The notes: generated by a model from the sequence alone, not told the origin. 64,000 nucleotides of DNA from Rosenbergiella epipactidis (GCF_018494055.1 NZ_JABBFQ010000003.1:1-64000), one strand, 5' to 3'. Shown: positions 9,359-18,759, counted from the stretch's first letter. Translations and numbers: made by a program.

Positions 9359-10120
9359 TTACCCCCGGTCTTTTAGACGCCGTAACGCTGCGAAACGCTG
9401 TGCAGGGGTGGTCAGTGTGGGATCATCTTCAAAGCATGCGATAATCTCCGGTCGATCAGTCATTAAGAAGACATTGATCAATCGCTCCGTTTCCAACGTA
9501 GTGGGCAGGGTTATTTGATGATTTTCGCGTAATTTTTTTACTTTGTTACGATAATCACTCACCATCGGATCCTGTGGTAAGAGACGATGCGCGAAGTCCA
9601 AATTTGAGAGCGTATATTCGTGGGCACAACACACCAGCGTTTCATCGGGTAGCTGATTTAACCGACTCAACGAGGTAAACATTTGGTCGGCGGTTCCTTC
9701 AAAGAGGCGTCCACAGCCACCGGAGAAAAGTGTATCGCCGCAGAATAGATAGGGCTTAGCGTAATAGACGATATGGCCTAAAGTGTGGCCAGGGGTGGCG
9801 ATAACCGTAAAGGTATGATTGAGGAGTTCGAGGCTATCTCCTTCCTCGACTTGTTGGGTCGCCCCTTTGCTAAGCGTCTCTTGGGGGCCATACACCGGTA
9901 CTGAGGGATAGTGGCGACTAAGCGCATCAACGCCACCAGTGTGATCAGCATGATGATGGGTCAGCAAAATAGCGTCAAGTTTCCAATTGTGTTGAGCGAT
10001 AGCGTCTAAAACCGGTTGAGTTTCTCCGGGATCGACAATGATCGCCCGTTTATTGTCATCGATCAAAGCCCAGATATAATTATCTTCTAATGCGGGCAGG
10101 GCTGTTAGTGTTAAGCTCAT
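9359..10120 (-). CDS. gloB: GloB, hydroxyacylglutathione hydrolase (glyoxalase II)
   Basis: GloB hydrolyses S-lactoylglutathione to lactate and glutathione, completing methylglyoxal detoxification. The 253-residue protein has the metallo-beta-lactamase motif THHHADH at 54-60 and the CGDTLFSGGCGR segment. I choose the ATG at 10120 because aggaa lies 5-6 bases upstream and the following MSLTLTALPALEDNYIW aligns with E. coli GloB. It is divergent from yafS with only 35 bases between the start codons. Confidence 0.97.
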   Translation of the reverse strand: MSLTLTALPALEDNYIWALIDDNKRAIIVDPGETQPVLDAIAQHNWKLDAILLTHHHADHTGGVDALSRHYPSVPVYGPQETLSKGATQQVEEGDSLELLNHTFTVIATPGHTLGHIVYYAKPYLFCGDTLFSGGCGRLFEGTADQMFTSLSRLNQLPDETLVCCAHEYTLSNLDFAHRLLPQDPMVSDYRNKVKKLRENHQITLPTTLETERLINVFLMTDRPEIIACFEDDPTLTTPAQRFAALRRLKDRG

Positions 10121-10155
10121 AAAGATTCCTTTGTCATCCAACCAGTGATTACTTA

Positions 10156-10881
10156 ATGAAGATTGTAAAAATCAGTCGTTCTCTTTCCAGCCCTTCGCAG
10201 TGGCATGAGTTGCGGTGGGGCCGACAGTTCCAGACGCTAGTCAGTGATGAGATACAACCTTGGTTAAGTAAACTCTATGGTTCGCATTTCATTAAGATTG
10301 GGCCGCTAAGCCACTCTATCGATACTAGTCGCTGCGCGATAAGCCATCAAGTGAGGATCGGTAATGATGTCACTCGAGTGGATCTCGTCGGTGATAAAGA
10401 AAAACTCCCCGTAATGAGTAAATCGATTGATGCTTGTCTAATCACTCATGCTTTAGCATGGAGTAAAGATCCCCATCAGGTGTTACGAGAGGTCGATCGG
10501 GTATTAGTCGATGATGGATGGATGATATTGTCGGAATTCAACCCGTTTAGTTTACTAGGGCTGGTGCGCGCATGGCCAGGGCTAGTGAACAAGGCCCGTT
10601 TTTATCCCAAAAGCCGGTTAATTGATTGGCTAAGTTTGTTGAATTACGAAATTGTCAGTTACCGTGCGACACAACTCCTCCCTTGGCGTTCACAGACTGG
10701 AATATTGACCCGCCACTTTCCAAGCCTCGGTTGTAATCATCTTATCTTGGCGCGAAAGCGGACCTATCCTCTCACCCTAGCGAAAAAAAGGGCTTCAGCT
10801 CAGGGGGCCCGCTTACGACCAGCCGTGAATGTGAGTCGCCAAATTTGCTCACTGGGCGATCATCACGAAGCGGATAAATAA
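10156..10881 (+). CDS. yafS: YafS, SAM-dependent methyltransferase family protein
   Basis: This 241-residue protein has a class I methyltransferase core, with a post-motif region ([18 protein letters not shown]) and a methyltransf_11-like segment around residues 90-125. The substrate is unknown, as for its E. coli counterpart. It lies between gloB and rnhA as in E. coli. Its last 19 bases overlap the 3' end of rnhA on the other strand. Confidence 0.88.
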   Translation: MKIVKISRSLSSPSQWHELRWGRQFQTLVSDEIQPWLSKLYGSHFIKIGPLSHSIDTSRCAISHQVRIGNDVTRVDLVGDKEKLPVMSKSIDACLITHALAWSKDPHQVLREVDRVLVDDGWMILSEFNPFSLLGLVRAWPGLVNKARFYPKSRLIDWLSLLNYEIVSYRATQLLPWRSQTGILTRHFPSLGCNHLILARKRTYPLTLAKKRASAQGARLRPAVNVSRQICSLGDHHEADK

Positions 10882-11330
10882 CCGTTGTCGGGGAGGGTAG
10901 GGTGGCCTGCAGCTTGACGGGCTAATTCGTCACAACGCTCGTTTTCTGGGTGTCCAGCATGGCCTTTTACCCACATCCAGTGGATAGTATGATCTTTCAA
11001 TGCCAAATCGAGTCGCTGCCATAAGTCGACATTCTTCACCGGCTTCTTATCCGCCGTTTTCCATCCGCGTTTCTTCCAGTTGTGGATCCATTGCGTGATA
11101 CCTTGACGAACATACTGGCTATCCGTGGTGAGTGTCACGTCGCAGGGCTGTGACAGCGCCTCCAACGCGATAATCGCCGCAAGTAATTCCATGCGATTAT
11201 TCGTGGTGAGATGATAGCCCTCACTGAATTCTTTGGTATGTTGGCCATAGCGGAGAATCGCCGCATATCCCCCTGGTCCTGGATTACCTAAGCAGGAGCC
11301 ATCGGTGAAAACTTCTACCTGTTTACGCAT
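10863..11330 (-). CDS. rnhA: Ribonuclease HI
   Basis: RNase HI degrades the RNA strand of RNA-DNA hybrids. The 155-residue protein has the catalytic acidic residues in the usual places: Asp10 in [14 protein letters not shown], Glu48 in MELLAA, Asp70 in TDSQYV, and a C-terminal [17 protein letters not shown] segment. It is divergent from dnaQ, the arrangement known from E. coli where the two promoters overlap. Confidence 0.98.
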   Translation of the reverse strand: MRKQVEVFTDGSCLGNPGPGGYAAILRYGQHTKEFSEGYHLTTNNRMELLAAIIALEALSQPCDVTLTTDSQYVRQGITQWIHNWKKRGWKTADKKPVKNVDLWQRLDLALKDHTIHWMWVKGHAGHPENERCDELARQAAGHPTLPDNGYLSAS

Positions 11331-11380
11331 ATCTGGTAGACTTCCTTGGGTAAAACGGTAAGTTTATCGGAATGAGAGCT

Positions 11381-12109
11381 ATGAGCACAGTAAAAAACCG
11401 CCAGATAGTCCTTGATACTGAAACAACGGGCATGAATATGGTCGGCGTACATTATGAAGGTCATCGAATCATCGAGATTGGTGCCGTTGAGGTCATCAAT
11501 CGTCGTTTAACGGGAAATAATTTCCACGTTTATATCAAACCGGATCGGTTAGTAGACCCTGAAGCATTTGGTGTCCACGGTATCTCTGACGAGTTCTTAA
11601 GTGATAAGCCTTCCTTTGCCGATATTGCGCAGGAATTTCTTGATTATATCAAAGGGGCCGAACTGATCATCCATAACGCGCCCTTCGATATTGGCTTTAT
11701 GGATTACGAATTCGACAAGCTCAAGCAGGGCATTGGCCATACCAGCGAGTTTTGCGCCATTACTGATAGTTTGGTGATGGCTCGTAAACAGTTTCCCGGA
11801 AAACGAAACAGCTTAGATGCGTTATGTGGCCGATTCGATATCGATAATACGAAACGAACGTTGCACGGCGCATTACTCGATGCGGAGATCCTTGCCGACG
11901 TTTACCTTTCGATGACCGGTGGACAAACGACCTTGACCTTTAGCGGCGAGACGGAACAATCGACAGATTCGGGTTTGCTCGCCCAGCACCGAACTGCGCA
12001 AGCATCGGGGCAACTTCGTGTAATAAGCGCAACGGAAAGCGAACAGACTGAGCACGAAGCCTACTTGGATCGAATCATGAAAAAATCGGGCCAGTGCCTG
12101 TGGCGCTGA
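11381..12109 (+). CDS. dnaQ: DNA polymerase III epsilon (proofreading) subunit
   Basis: DnaQ is the 3'-5' exonuclease subunit of the replicative polymerase. The 242-residue protein has the Exo I motif DTETTG (D12, E14), the HNAPFDIGFMD segment for Exo II, and Exo III with GALLDAEILADVYL. The start at 11381 matches E. coli DnaQ; an in-frame ATG three codons upstream is possible. The region after residue 185 is variable, as usual, and leads to the C-terminal polymerase-binding tail ending CLWR. Confidence 0.97.
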   Translation: MSTVKNRQIVLDTETTGMNMVGVHYEGHRIIEIGAVEVINRRLTGNNFHVYIKPDRLVDPEAFGVHGISDEFLSDKPSFADIAQEFLDYIKGAELIIHNAPFDIGFMDYEFDKLKQGIGHTSEFCAITDSLVMARKQFPGKRNSLDALCGRFDIDNTKRTLHGALLDAEILADVYLSMTGGQTTLTFSGETEQSTDSGLLAQHRTAQASGQLRVISATESEQTEHEAYLDRIMKKSGQCLWR

Positions 12110-12216
12110 TGTGCTGATCGAAAAAGAAGCAAACGAACGTTGTGCGTCATAATAATTATTGACGAAAATCAGCAACCTGATTAGTATACGCAGCGTTCCC
12201 GACGGGGGACAAGCGC

Positions 12217-12293
12217 GGAGCGGTAGTTCAGTTGGTTAGAATACCTGCCTGTCACGCAGGGGGTCGCGGGTTCGAGCCCCGTCCGTTCCGCCA
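12217..12293 (+). tRNA. aspV: tRNA-Asp (GTC), dnaQ-linked copy
   Basis: This 77-base tRNA with encoded CCA is identical to the copy at 163-239. It lies about 110 bases after dnaQ, as aspV does in E. coli. aspV is a known landing site for genomic islands in related bacteria, including the Salmonella island that carries a T6SS and fimbriae. No second copy of the tRNA 3' end was noticed further right that would mark such an island here. Confidence 0.97.
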
Positions 12294-12301
12294 AAATTTA
12301 G

Positions 12302-12331
12302 GCCCAAGTTAGCTTGCTAACTTGGGCTTTT
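12302..12331 (+). terminator. Terminator after tRNA-Asp
   Basis: Arms gcccaagttag (12302-12312) and ctaacttgggc (12317-12327) form a perfect 11-bp stem with a 4-base loop, followed by tttt. It lies 9 bases after the tRNA. The stretch from here to 12623 holds no gene apart from the candidate CRP site listed next. Confidence 0.88.
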
Positions 12332-12510
12332 CCGTTTTTATCTTCCGTTAACATTCCGCTAATCCTTTTAGTCAGTATCTTTCCTCTACTGTTTTTTCTC
12401 TATCCACCCCGCATTATCACTGGCTTTAGCTTTAAATTTGGGCGAAATGACCTTTTTCTCAGCAGTTAGAATGTAAACTGCCGCAGTTTAACTTTTATCC
12501 CTAATATTCG

Positions 12511-12526
12511 TGTGACCATACTCCCA
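12511..12526 (+). promoter_or_regulatory. Candidate CRP site upstream of cstA
   Basis: TGTGA-CCATAC-TCCCA matches the CRP consensus TGTGA-N6-TCACA at 9 of 10 positions of the two half-sites. It ends about 98 bases before the cstA start. E. coli cstA is activated by cAMP-CRP on carbon starvation, so a site here is expected, but a chance match cannot be excluded. Confidence 0.45.
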
Positions 12527-12623
12527 TATCTGTAATACCATTCTACCTTTCGCCCAGCATTTATGAACAAGATGCTGTGGTTTGCCTTTGGCTTTTGGAA
12601 ATTATTATTCATACAGGAAAACT

Positions 12624-14789
12624 ATGGACAAAAACTTTATAAAAAAGCACCTACTCTGGTTATTGGTTGCTTTAGTTGGCGCAGGGTGTCTCGGGGTTGT
12701 TGCTCTTCGCCGAGGAGAAAGTATCAGCGCATTATGGCTCGTGATTGCAGCCATCTCGGTCTATCTTGTTGCTTATCGCTACTACAGTCTTTATATCTCG
12801 CGCAATGTTCTTGGCCTTGACGCAACGCGTGCCACCCCCGCTTTTGTTAATGGTGATGGCTTAAACTATGTTCCGACCAACCGCTATGTTCTCTTCGGAC
12901 ACCATTTCGCCGCAATTGCTGGCGCTGGGCCTTTAGTGGGTCCGGTATTGGCGGCACAGATGGGCTATTTACCTGGGACGCTCTGGTTATTAGCCGGAGT
13001 CGTTGTTGCGGGAGCGGTGCAAGACTTTATGGTGTTGTTCATCTCGAGTCGGCGCAATGGTAATTCGTTAGGTGAAATGGTCAAGCAAGAGATGGGTGCC
13101 ATTCCTGGGTTTCTAGCGCTGTTTGGCTGTTTCCTGATAATGATCATCATCCTAGCAGTCCTTGCTCTTATCGTCGTTAAAGCACTTGCTGAAAGCCCAT
13201 GGGGCGTCTTTACCGTCTGCTCAACATTACCTATAGCGCTATTTATGGGTATTTATATGAGGTTTATTCGCCCAGGACGGGTGGGTGAAGTGTCGATAAT
13301 CGGGGGGATATTATTGCTTCTGGCTATCTGGGCTGGTGGTGTAATTGCTCACGACCCTTATTGGGGACCGGCACTCACGTTTAAAGACACTACGATAACC
13401 TGGGCATTGATTGGCTATGCGTTTGTCTCTGCTCTATTACCGGTCTGGTTGATTCTTGCACCACGAGACTATTTGGCCACCTTCTTAAAAATTGGGGTAA
13501 TTGTCGGGTTAGCAATCGGGATTATCATTCTTCATCCTCAGTTAAAAATGCCGGCAGTCACGCAATTTATCAGTGGTAATGGTCCAGTATGGAAAGGCGC
13601 GCTTTTTCCTTTCTTATTTATCACCATTGCCTGTGGTGCGGTATCCGGTTTCCACGCCTTAATTTCCAGTGGTACCACACCTAAATTGCTGGCTAATGAA
13701 ACAGACGCGCGATTTATTGGTTATGGCGCTATGTTGATGGAATCATTCGTTGCATTGATGGCATTAGTCTCCGCCGCGATTATTGAGCCAGGCTTATATT
13801 TTGCAATGAATACGCCCCCGGCTGGATTGGGTATTACCATGCCTAACCTTCATGAGCTGGGCGGAGATAACGCGGCACTGATCATGCAGCAACTGCAAGC
13901 TGCGACGGCACAAGCCGCAGCCAAAGTAAGTAGCTGGGGCTTTGTGATCTCTCCAGAAACTATTCAGCATACGGCGGCGGCAATCGGCGAACCTTCTGTT
14001 CTGAATCGTGCAGGCGGCGCACCAACGCTGGCTGTGGGGATTGCCATGGTGTTCCATACCATCATTCCTGTAATTGATATGGGATTTTGGTATCACTTCG
14101 GAATACTGTTCGAAGCACTGTTTATTTTAACTGCGTTAGATGCAGGTACGCGTGCTGGCCGCTTTATGCTGCAAGACTTACTGGGTAACTTTATCCCGAG
14201 TCTTAAAAATACCAACTCTTTGCTTGCAGGGATATTAGGTACAGCAGGATGTGTTGGGCTATGGGGATACTTACTGTACCAGGGGGTCGTTGATCCTCTG
14301 GGTGGCGTGAAAAGCCTCTGGCCACTGTTCGGTATTTCAAACCAGATGCTCGCCGCGGTCGCACTGGTACTGGTGGCGGTGATCCTCGCAAAAATGAAGC
14401 GGGACCGCTATATATGGGTACCCATTGTTCCTGCTGTATGGTTGATGATCTGTACCACTTGGGCCTTAGTCTTGAAACTTTTCAGCGATAACCCGCAAGC
14501 AGAAGGGTTTTTCTATATGGCACGGCTCTACCGCCAAAAAATTGCAGAGGGAACCGGCTCGGTGGCGTCAGATCAGCTTGCTAATTGGCAACACATTGTC
14601 GTCAACAACTATACCAATGCTGGATTGAGTATTCTCTTTCTCGTCGTAGTTTACGGTATTGTCGCCTATGGCATCAAAGTTTGGTGGCAGGCTACTCGTC
14701 AACCTCAGCGCACCGATCTGGAAACAGCGTATGTTGAGCTAGATCCCGATGTCGTGAAGAAAACGATGTCATCTGGTTCTCATCATTAA
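12624..14789 (+). CDS. cstA: CstA, carbon-starvation-induced pyruvate/peptide transporter
   Basis: CstA is an inner-membrane transporter induced by carbon starvation, linked to pyruvate and peptide uptake. The protein has 721 residues and many hydrophobic segments, with the family signature FGHHFAAIAGAGPLVGPVLA near residue 90 and SGTTPK later. The start at 12624 has acagga 7 bases upstream and gives an N-terminus that aligns with E. coli CstA. The small gene 18 bases downstream is the conserved partner of this transporter family. Confidence 0.96.
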   Translation: MDKNFIKKHLLWLLVALVGAGCLGVVALRRGESISALWLVIAAISVYLVAYRYYSLYISRNVLGLDATRATPAFVNGDGLNYVPTNRYVLFGHHFAAIAGAGPLVGPVLAAQMGYLPGTLWLLAGVVVAGAVQDFMVLFISSRRNGNSLGEMVKQEMGAIPGFLALFGCFLIMIIILAVLALIVVKALAESPWGVFTVCSTLPIALFMGIYMRFIRPGRVGEVSIIGGILLLLAIWAGGVIAHDPYWGPALTFKDTTITWALIGYAFVSALLPVWLILAPRDYLATFLKIGVIVGLAIGIIILHPQLKMPAVTQFISGNGPVWKGALFPFLFITIACGAVSGFHALISSGTTPKLLANETDARFIGYGAMLMESFVALMALVSAAIIEPGLYFAMNTPPAGLGITMPNLHELGGDNAALIMQQLQAATAQAAAKVSSWGFVISPETIQHTAAAIGEPSVLNRAGGAPTLAVGIAMVFHTIIPVIDMGFWYHFGILFEALFILTALDAGTRAGRFMLQDLLGNFIPSLKNTNSLLAGILGTAGCVGLWGYLLYQGVVDPLGGVKSLWPLFGISNQMLAAVALVLVAVILAKMKRDRYIWVPIVPAVWLMICTTWALVLKLFSDNPQAEGFFYMARLYRQKIAEGTGSVASDQLANWQHIVVNNYTNAGLSILFLVVVYGIVAYGIKVWWQATRQPQRTDLETAYVELDPDVVKKTMSSGSHH

Positions 14790-14807
14790 AACATAGGTAA
14801 CTAAAAG

Positions 14808-15014
14808 ATGATTTTCCGCCAATTACGACAGATCAAAAAATGCTTGGCGCAGGCAGGTAATATGTTGGTAGGAATTCCTGATTATGAGCACTATGTGCAG
14901 CATATGCAGCTCAAACATCCTGACAGCCCAGTGATGAGTTATGAAGATTTTTTTCGTGAACGTCAGCAAGCAAGATATGCAGGAAAGGGGAAGGGAGGCA
15001 TGCGCTGTTGCTAA
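14808..15014 (+). CDS. ybdD: YbdD/YjiX family small protein (CstA partner)
   Basis: This 68-residue protein belongs to the YbdD/YjiX (DUF466) family, recognisable from [15 protein letters not shown]-type and [13 protein letters not shown] segments and the cysteine-containing C-terminus. YjiX-type proteins are required for activity of the paired CstA/BtsT pyruvate transporters. It lies directly after cstA in the same operon and before a terminator. Confidence 0.93.
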   Translation: MIFRQLRQIKKCLAQAGNMLVGIPDYEHYVQHMQLKHPDSPVMSYEDFFRERQQARYAGKGKGGMRCC

Positions 15015-15016
15015 AA

Positions 15017-15041
15017 AGAAAGGAGCCGTTGAGGCTCCTTC
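15017..15041. terminator. Bidirectional terminator after ybdD
   Basis: The arms aaggagcc and ggctcctt flank a short loop, with A-rich and T-rich ends on either side. It lies between the ybdD stop and the stop of a converging small gene and can serve both. Confidence 0.8.
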
Positions 15042-15044
15042 TTA

Positions 15045-15215
15045 TTATGATTGCGGCTGGCCTACTGGGCCTGAACCGACTGGGCCACCAGGTACTGATT
15101 GACCACTAGGGGCTACAGGACGACCATTTTCCAGTGCACTACTTTCATGGCGTTGGCAACCCGCTAGAGCTGTCATGGCAACAACGACCAACAATCCTTT
15201 TGAAATCATATTCAT
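15045..15215 (-). CDS. Small proline/glycine-rich lipoprotein
   Basis: This 56-residue protein has a hydrophobic signal segment ending in a clear lipobox, LAGC, with the acylated cysteine at residue 20. The mature part is very short and rich in Pro, Gly and Ser, including the near-repeat VPGGPVGSGPVG. It starts from ATG at 15215 with a purine-rich sequence (ggaaagc) just upstream. The function is unknown; it resembles the many small enterobacterial outer-membrane lipoproteins. Confidence 0.72.
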   Translation of the reverse strand: MNMISKGLLVVVAMTALAGCQRHESSALENGRPVAPSGQSVPGGPVGSGPVGQPQS

Positions 15216-15383
15216 GCTTTCCGACCTCTTATTATGGGATAGTGATAAGGGTGATGTCTTAAGCCTAGAAAAGAATTCGCCACTCTGCCAGATTTATCTT
15301 AATAAATATAAAGACCTATTCAGAGGATAAGCCTGATTGGGATACACTTGCGCATCAAACCACTCTTTTTGAAGTAGCTGAGC

Positions 15384-15698
15384 ATGAAATTGACCCCACT
15401 CATCCTAAGTTGCGTGGCACTCTTTATTAGCCCGTACTCCTTTGCACAATGGCCACCTGAGGCAGGTGCAAAAGTTCCCGGTAATACCCTCGAGTTACCG
15501 ACAACGTTAAAGCCTCTCTCCGTTCCGCTGGATAAACTGCTTAATGAAGGAGCCACACTCATCACCGCTCAGCGCGATACTAACGGACCGCCGGTCACGT
15601 TAAAAAAAGGTAAGCACTATATTATGTGTACCGTGGTAGGCGCGGGCAGTGGTGGTGATCAAAATATCGCCACCTCACGCTGCTATGAAATGAACTAA
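15384..15698 (+). CDS. Hypothetical secreted protein, 104 residues
   Basis: The protein starts with a signal peptide (about 21 residues, ending SFA before QWPPE) and has a mature part of about 83 residues with a single pair of cysteines near the C-terminus (MCTVV and SRCYE), which could form a disulfide in the periplasm. No family was recognised. It is a single-gene unit between the small lipoprotein and the converging efflux operon. Confidence 0.65.
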   Translation: MKLTPLILSCVALFISPYSFAQWPPEAGAKVPGNTLELPTTLKPLSVPLDKLLNEGATLITAQRDTNGPPVTLKKGKHYIMCTVVGAGSGGDQNIATSRCYEMN

Positions 15699-15716
15699 GG
15701 CTCACCGCATTGCTAA

Positions 15717-16792
15717 CTATTCGTTCTGGACAAAACGTGTGGCGGAGAAACAGTTTAAGATTTTATGCATCACGAACGTCACAACTAAGGTCGCAAGGAG
15801 TGACACAGTGACCGAGGTCAATCGGTAGAGGTCGTTGAAAACAATGTCATTGTTAGGATGCATATACTGTCCAAAGATAAGCCCGAGCGTCGTGAGAATG
15901 GAAAAACCGACGCCGGATCCCACCTTCTCAAACACGTGCACTCGGGCGGCCAGAATCAATGCCAAACTCACCAAGGGTAAAAGCAGCAGCAAATGGCGGC
16001 TAAAGTCATACATAATCAGCTGAATAATTAGCGCAAACATACAGCCGACAATCACCCCTACTATGCGCCAAGTGGCCGAAAGAATGGCTCCCCGATAGTG
16101 CATGGGAAAGAGCGCGAAAATCCCGGCCATCAGCGCTGCTAACGAATCGCTTAAGGTATACACCTGAAATATCACGAACAGCAGTGTGGCTATAACGGAT
16201 GCGAGTAAGGTCTCGTGCATAATCCGAGAACTGCTTTTATCAATAGGTGCAGGGCGCTGACGCGGTTCTGTGTCGGGGAAAATAAAGCAGGCCACCGCAG
16301 AGAGTACTACTGCTAGTAAACTGCCGACGATATTGGAAAACATCAGATCATTCATATCCGTCGTGGCGTAACTGAGGAAGTCAGGCATCACACTTAGACA
16401 AATAACGCCCATCGATCCAAAAAGGAAGAGGGGGCCGCGACTCATTAGATAAAAGCGCAAGGTATAGAGTATGAAAACGGCCAACGTCATGGGCAGAGGG
16501 TAATTAACCAAGAAGGTAAATAGAAGCAGCATCTCTACACAATTGATGATAGCGTTCGCCACCATTTGACGAGCAATATGTAGATTAAACATCGGCACCA
16601 GCCCCGTCAGCATGATGGGGTAGACGACGTAAAATACGCCATATTGCGTATCTATCCAGCTGTGGAGAATAATCCCATGCTACCGGCAAAAGTGATGCGC
16701 AGCATATGCCGCAGATCATTGCCGGATAGAGGTTTATATTTCGCCGGATACTTACGTTCTAAAAGTCGACTAATAAAAATAGTGTAAGAGAC
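15717..16792 (-). pseudogene. DUF2955 inner-membrane protein, frameshifted
   Basis: The main open frame (15717-16613, 298 residues) is a multi-spanning protein of the DUF2955/aromatic-exporter type that works with an HlyD-family partner. Upstream of it the matching N-terminal sequence continues in another frame (about 16680-16792, with LRITFAGSMG), and the two join if one base is added near 16665-16674. The open stretch begins where the upstream HlyD-like gene ends, as expected for an overlapping operon, but no good start codon is visible. Either the gene is decayed or the assembly has a one-base error. Confidence 0.6.
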
Positions 16793-17821
16793 TTATCAGG
16801 CGGATTTGTAGACGGCCTAAGAAAGACGACACGCCATTACCACTGTTATACAGCTGAACCGTTGCTCTAGCACCCGCCGGGAGGTCGATGTGTTGGTCAG
16901 GATCCAAAGCTAAGTGGATACGCATACGCGGACCCAACGGTTCGATTCTTGGGGCGCAGCCAGATAACCATTGATATCTTGTTGGCCAGCCATGACGCCT
17001 GCATCACGGCTGGCAACGGTTGCTTTGAAAACTTGTCCAGGTAGCGCATCGAAGACGATCTCTGCGGCGGTACCAACATGGGTCTTTGTAAGACTCTTTT
17101 CACGGAAATCGGTGATGATATCAGGGGTCGTATTGACCAGCGCCATCGAGGCGACCCCTGCATTAGCATACCAACCTTCTTTTAATTGCAGATTACTGAC
17201 TACGCCATCACTGTCTGCACGTACTTTGGTGTAATTAAGGTTAAGGTTAGCCTCCTCAAGCATATTCTGATACTTCTGCAAGGTGACGTTATTGCTGTCT
17301 CGGCTACCACGAGAAATGATTAATTGATTTAAGGTTGCGTTCAAATTTTCAACTGTCTGTAATCCCGTCTGCCAAGTGGTATAAGCGGTATCGAGGGCTT
17401 GGCGCGAGATTAGCTGGTTATGGTCTAGAGCATGGTAGCGTTGATAATCCCGTCCAGCATTTTGAGCATCGAGTTGTGCGGCTCGGATTTTGGCACGCGT
17501 TGCACTGATCTGTGCATCTATTTGTTGATTATCCAGAGTCGCTTGTTGATAAGCGATACGTGCAGACTCGACTTGGTTTTGGTAGGGGCGAGGATCAATT
17601 TCATATAACAGATCCCCTTTTTTCACCTGGCGATTGTTGGTGACATAGATATGCGTGACATAACCCGGCGCTCTGGACGACACTGGGGTGACGACGCGCA
17701 TCACGGTAGACTCTGGTGTTTGAGGAAACCAAATATCGGCAACCAAAAAGTAGCCAAACATGGCAGCAAAGATAATTAGCGTAAATTTCACCCAACGAGA
17801 AAATTGTTGTTCTGGGGTCAT
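16770..17821 (-). pseudogene. HlyD-family membrane fusion protein, frameshifted
   Basis: The protein starts MTPEQQ, has one N-terminal membrane segment (about residues 14-32), a beta-barrel/lipoyl half, a long coiled coil around 85-170 and the second lipoyl half, like EmrA/AaeA/YibH adaptors. The open frame stops at 16910 with an unrelated tail. Removing one G from the run at 16951-16954 restores a family-like C-terminus (RIEPLGPRMRI ... DLPAGARATVQLYN) that ends at 16770, adjoining the DUF2955 gene. This is therefore a single-base insertion in a homopolymer. Confidence 0.68.
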
Positions 17822-17859
17822 AATCGTTTACTCGCATTCCACAGAGGGACTATTAAGAG

Positions 17860-18318
17860 CTAAATAAGCTTGCTCATGTTTTCAGTGAGAAGATTTAAGG
17901 TCTGACTAAACTCCTCTAATTGCTCAGGAGGAAAACCCTCGCTAACTTTACGCTGGCACTCTTCCACGACCCGATTTACTTGGGCGACCTGTTGTTCGCC
18001 TAACGTACTGAGTTTAATTAAACGAATACGGCGATCGTCTGCGTCTTCTACGCGAATAATCAGTCCGCTTTCGGCTAGTTGATTTAATGTCCGTGTTAAA
18101 GGGGGCAGTTCTATTCCCATGGCGAACGCTAATTCACTCACCGTCAGCGGTCCTTCTGCCACTTGTAATTGCATTAATACTGTCCAGCGGCTTTGCGTAA
18201 GGCCGGTTTCGATCAGAGCGTGATCGACCACTGTACGCCAGAGTCTAGCTAGCATAGCGAGTCGCATACCTAATGGGCGATGTGCGAAGTTTTCAGCGAG
18301 AAATTTTTTATCGTTCAT
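17860..18318 (-). CDS. MarR/SlyA-family transcriptional regulator
   Basis: This 152-residue protein has a MarR winged helix: recognition region with LTVSELAFAMGIELPPLTRTL near residues 75-95 and a wing with DRRIRLI. Its N-terminal ARLWRTVVDHALIETGLTQSRW resembles SlyA. It lies directly upstream of the HlyD/DUF2955 efflux operon on the same strand and probably represses it in response to an aromatic ligand, as is usual for this arrangement. A 34-bp imperfect palindrome lies just upstream. Confidence 0.87.
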   Translation of the reverse strand: MNDKKFLAENFAHRPLGMRLAMLARLWRTVVDHALIETGLTQSRWTVLMQLQVAEGPLTVSELAFAMGIELPPLTRTLNQLAESGLIIRVEDADDRRIRLIKLSTLGEQQVAQVNRVVEECQRKVSEGFPPEQLEEFSQTLNLLTENMSKLI

Positions 18319-18349
18319 TTTTTTAGCCTTAGAAATGAGAGCTCATATT

Positions 18350-18383
18350 ATTACTTATCATGATAACTATCAAGGTAAGTAAT
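18350..18383. promoter_or_regulatory. Candidate MarR operator (34-bp imperfect palindrome)
   Basis: Two 16-base arms, at 18350-18365 and 18368-18383, pair at 14 of 16 positions around a 2-base centre. The outer 8 bases (attactta) are perfect. The site is between the divergent MarR gene and the EexN-like lipoprotein gene, the expected position for an autoregulatory operator. Confidence 0.6.
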
Positions 18384-18439
18384 AAGCGAAACTGACTCAT
18401 TGTGCTATGGTAGAGTTAACGAGCGATAAGGAGATGACC

Positions 18440-18670
18440 ATGGTTCGATGTGGGAAGAGAGTTTTAGTCGTTGTGGGGGTGCTAGCGTTAAGCGGTTGTG
18501 ACAAGGCCTATACGCCAGCCGATTTTATGAAAGATGCTGCCTTACGGAACAAAATACTGACACAGTGTACGCAGCAGCACGATCAGCAGAGTAAAAATTG
18601 CCAGAATGCCCAAGAGGCACAAAAGAAAGTCGATTTTGAAAAGCAGACTGGTAAAACGGATATCAAGTAA
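18440..18670 (+). CDS. EexN-family-like small lipoprotein
   Basis: This 76-residue protein has a signal sequence with lipobox ALSGC and a charged mature part with three cysteines after the lipid anchor region pattern (TQC, KNCQNAQ). This resembles EexN-type lipoproteins, first described in plasmid entry exclusion but widespread on chromosomes. I choose the ATG at 18440 because aaggag lies 6 bases before it; upstream ATG codons have no usable ribosome binding site. It is divergent from the MarR gene and may share its operator. Confidence 0.7.
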   Translation: MVRCGKRVLVVVGVLALSGCDKAYTPADFMKDAALRNKILTQCTQQHDQQSKNCQNAQEAQKKVDFEKQTGKTDIK

Positions 18671-18759
18671 TGCGTTTGACTGCATCCACTCACTTGAGCA
18701 AGGCTTGAGGGGGAGGGGTGCTACCATGGGACGTAAGAATTATTGATATAGTAAAATAT

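Noticed and set aside
12563-12623. A short open frame before cstA that could be a leader peptide
   Set aside because: It runs into cstA in another frame, has no regulatory codon run and no terminator structure follows.
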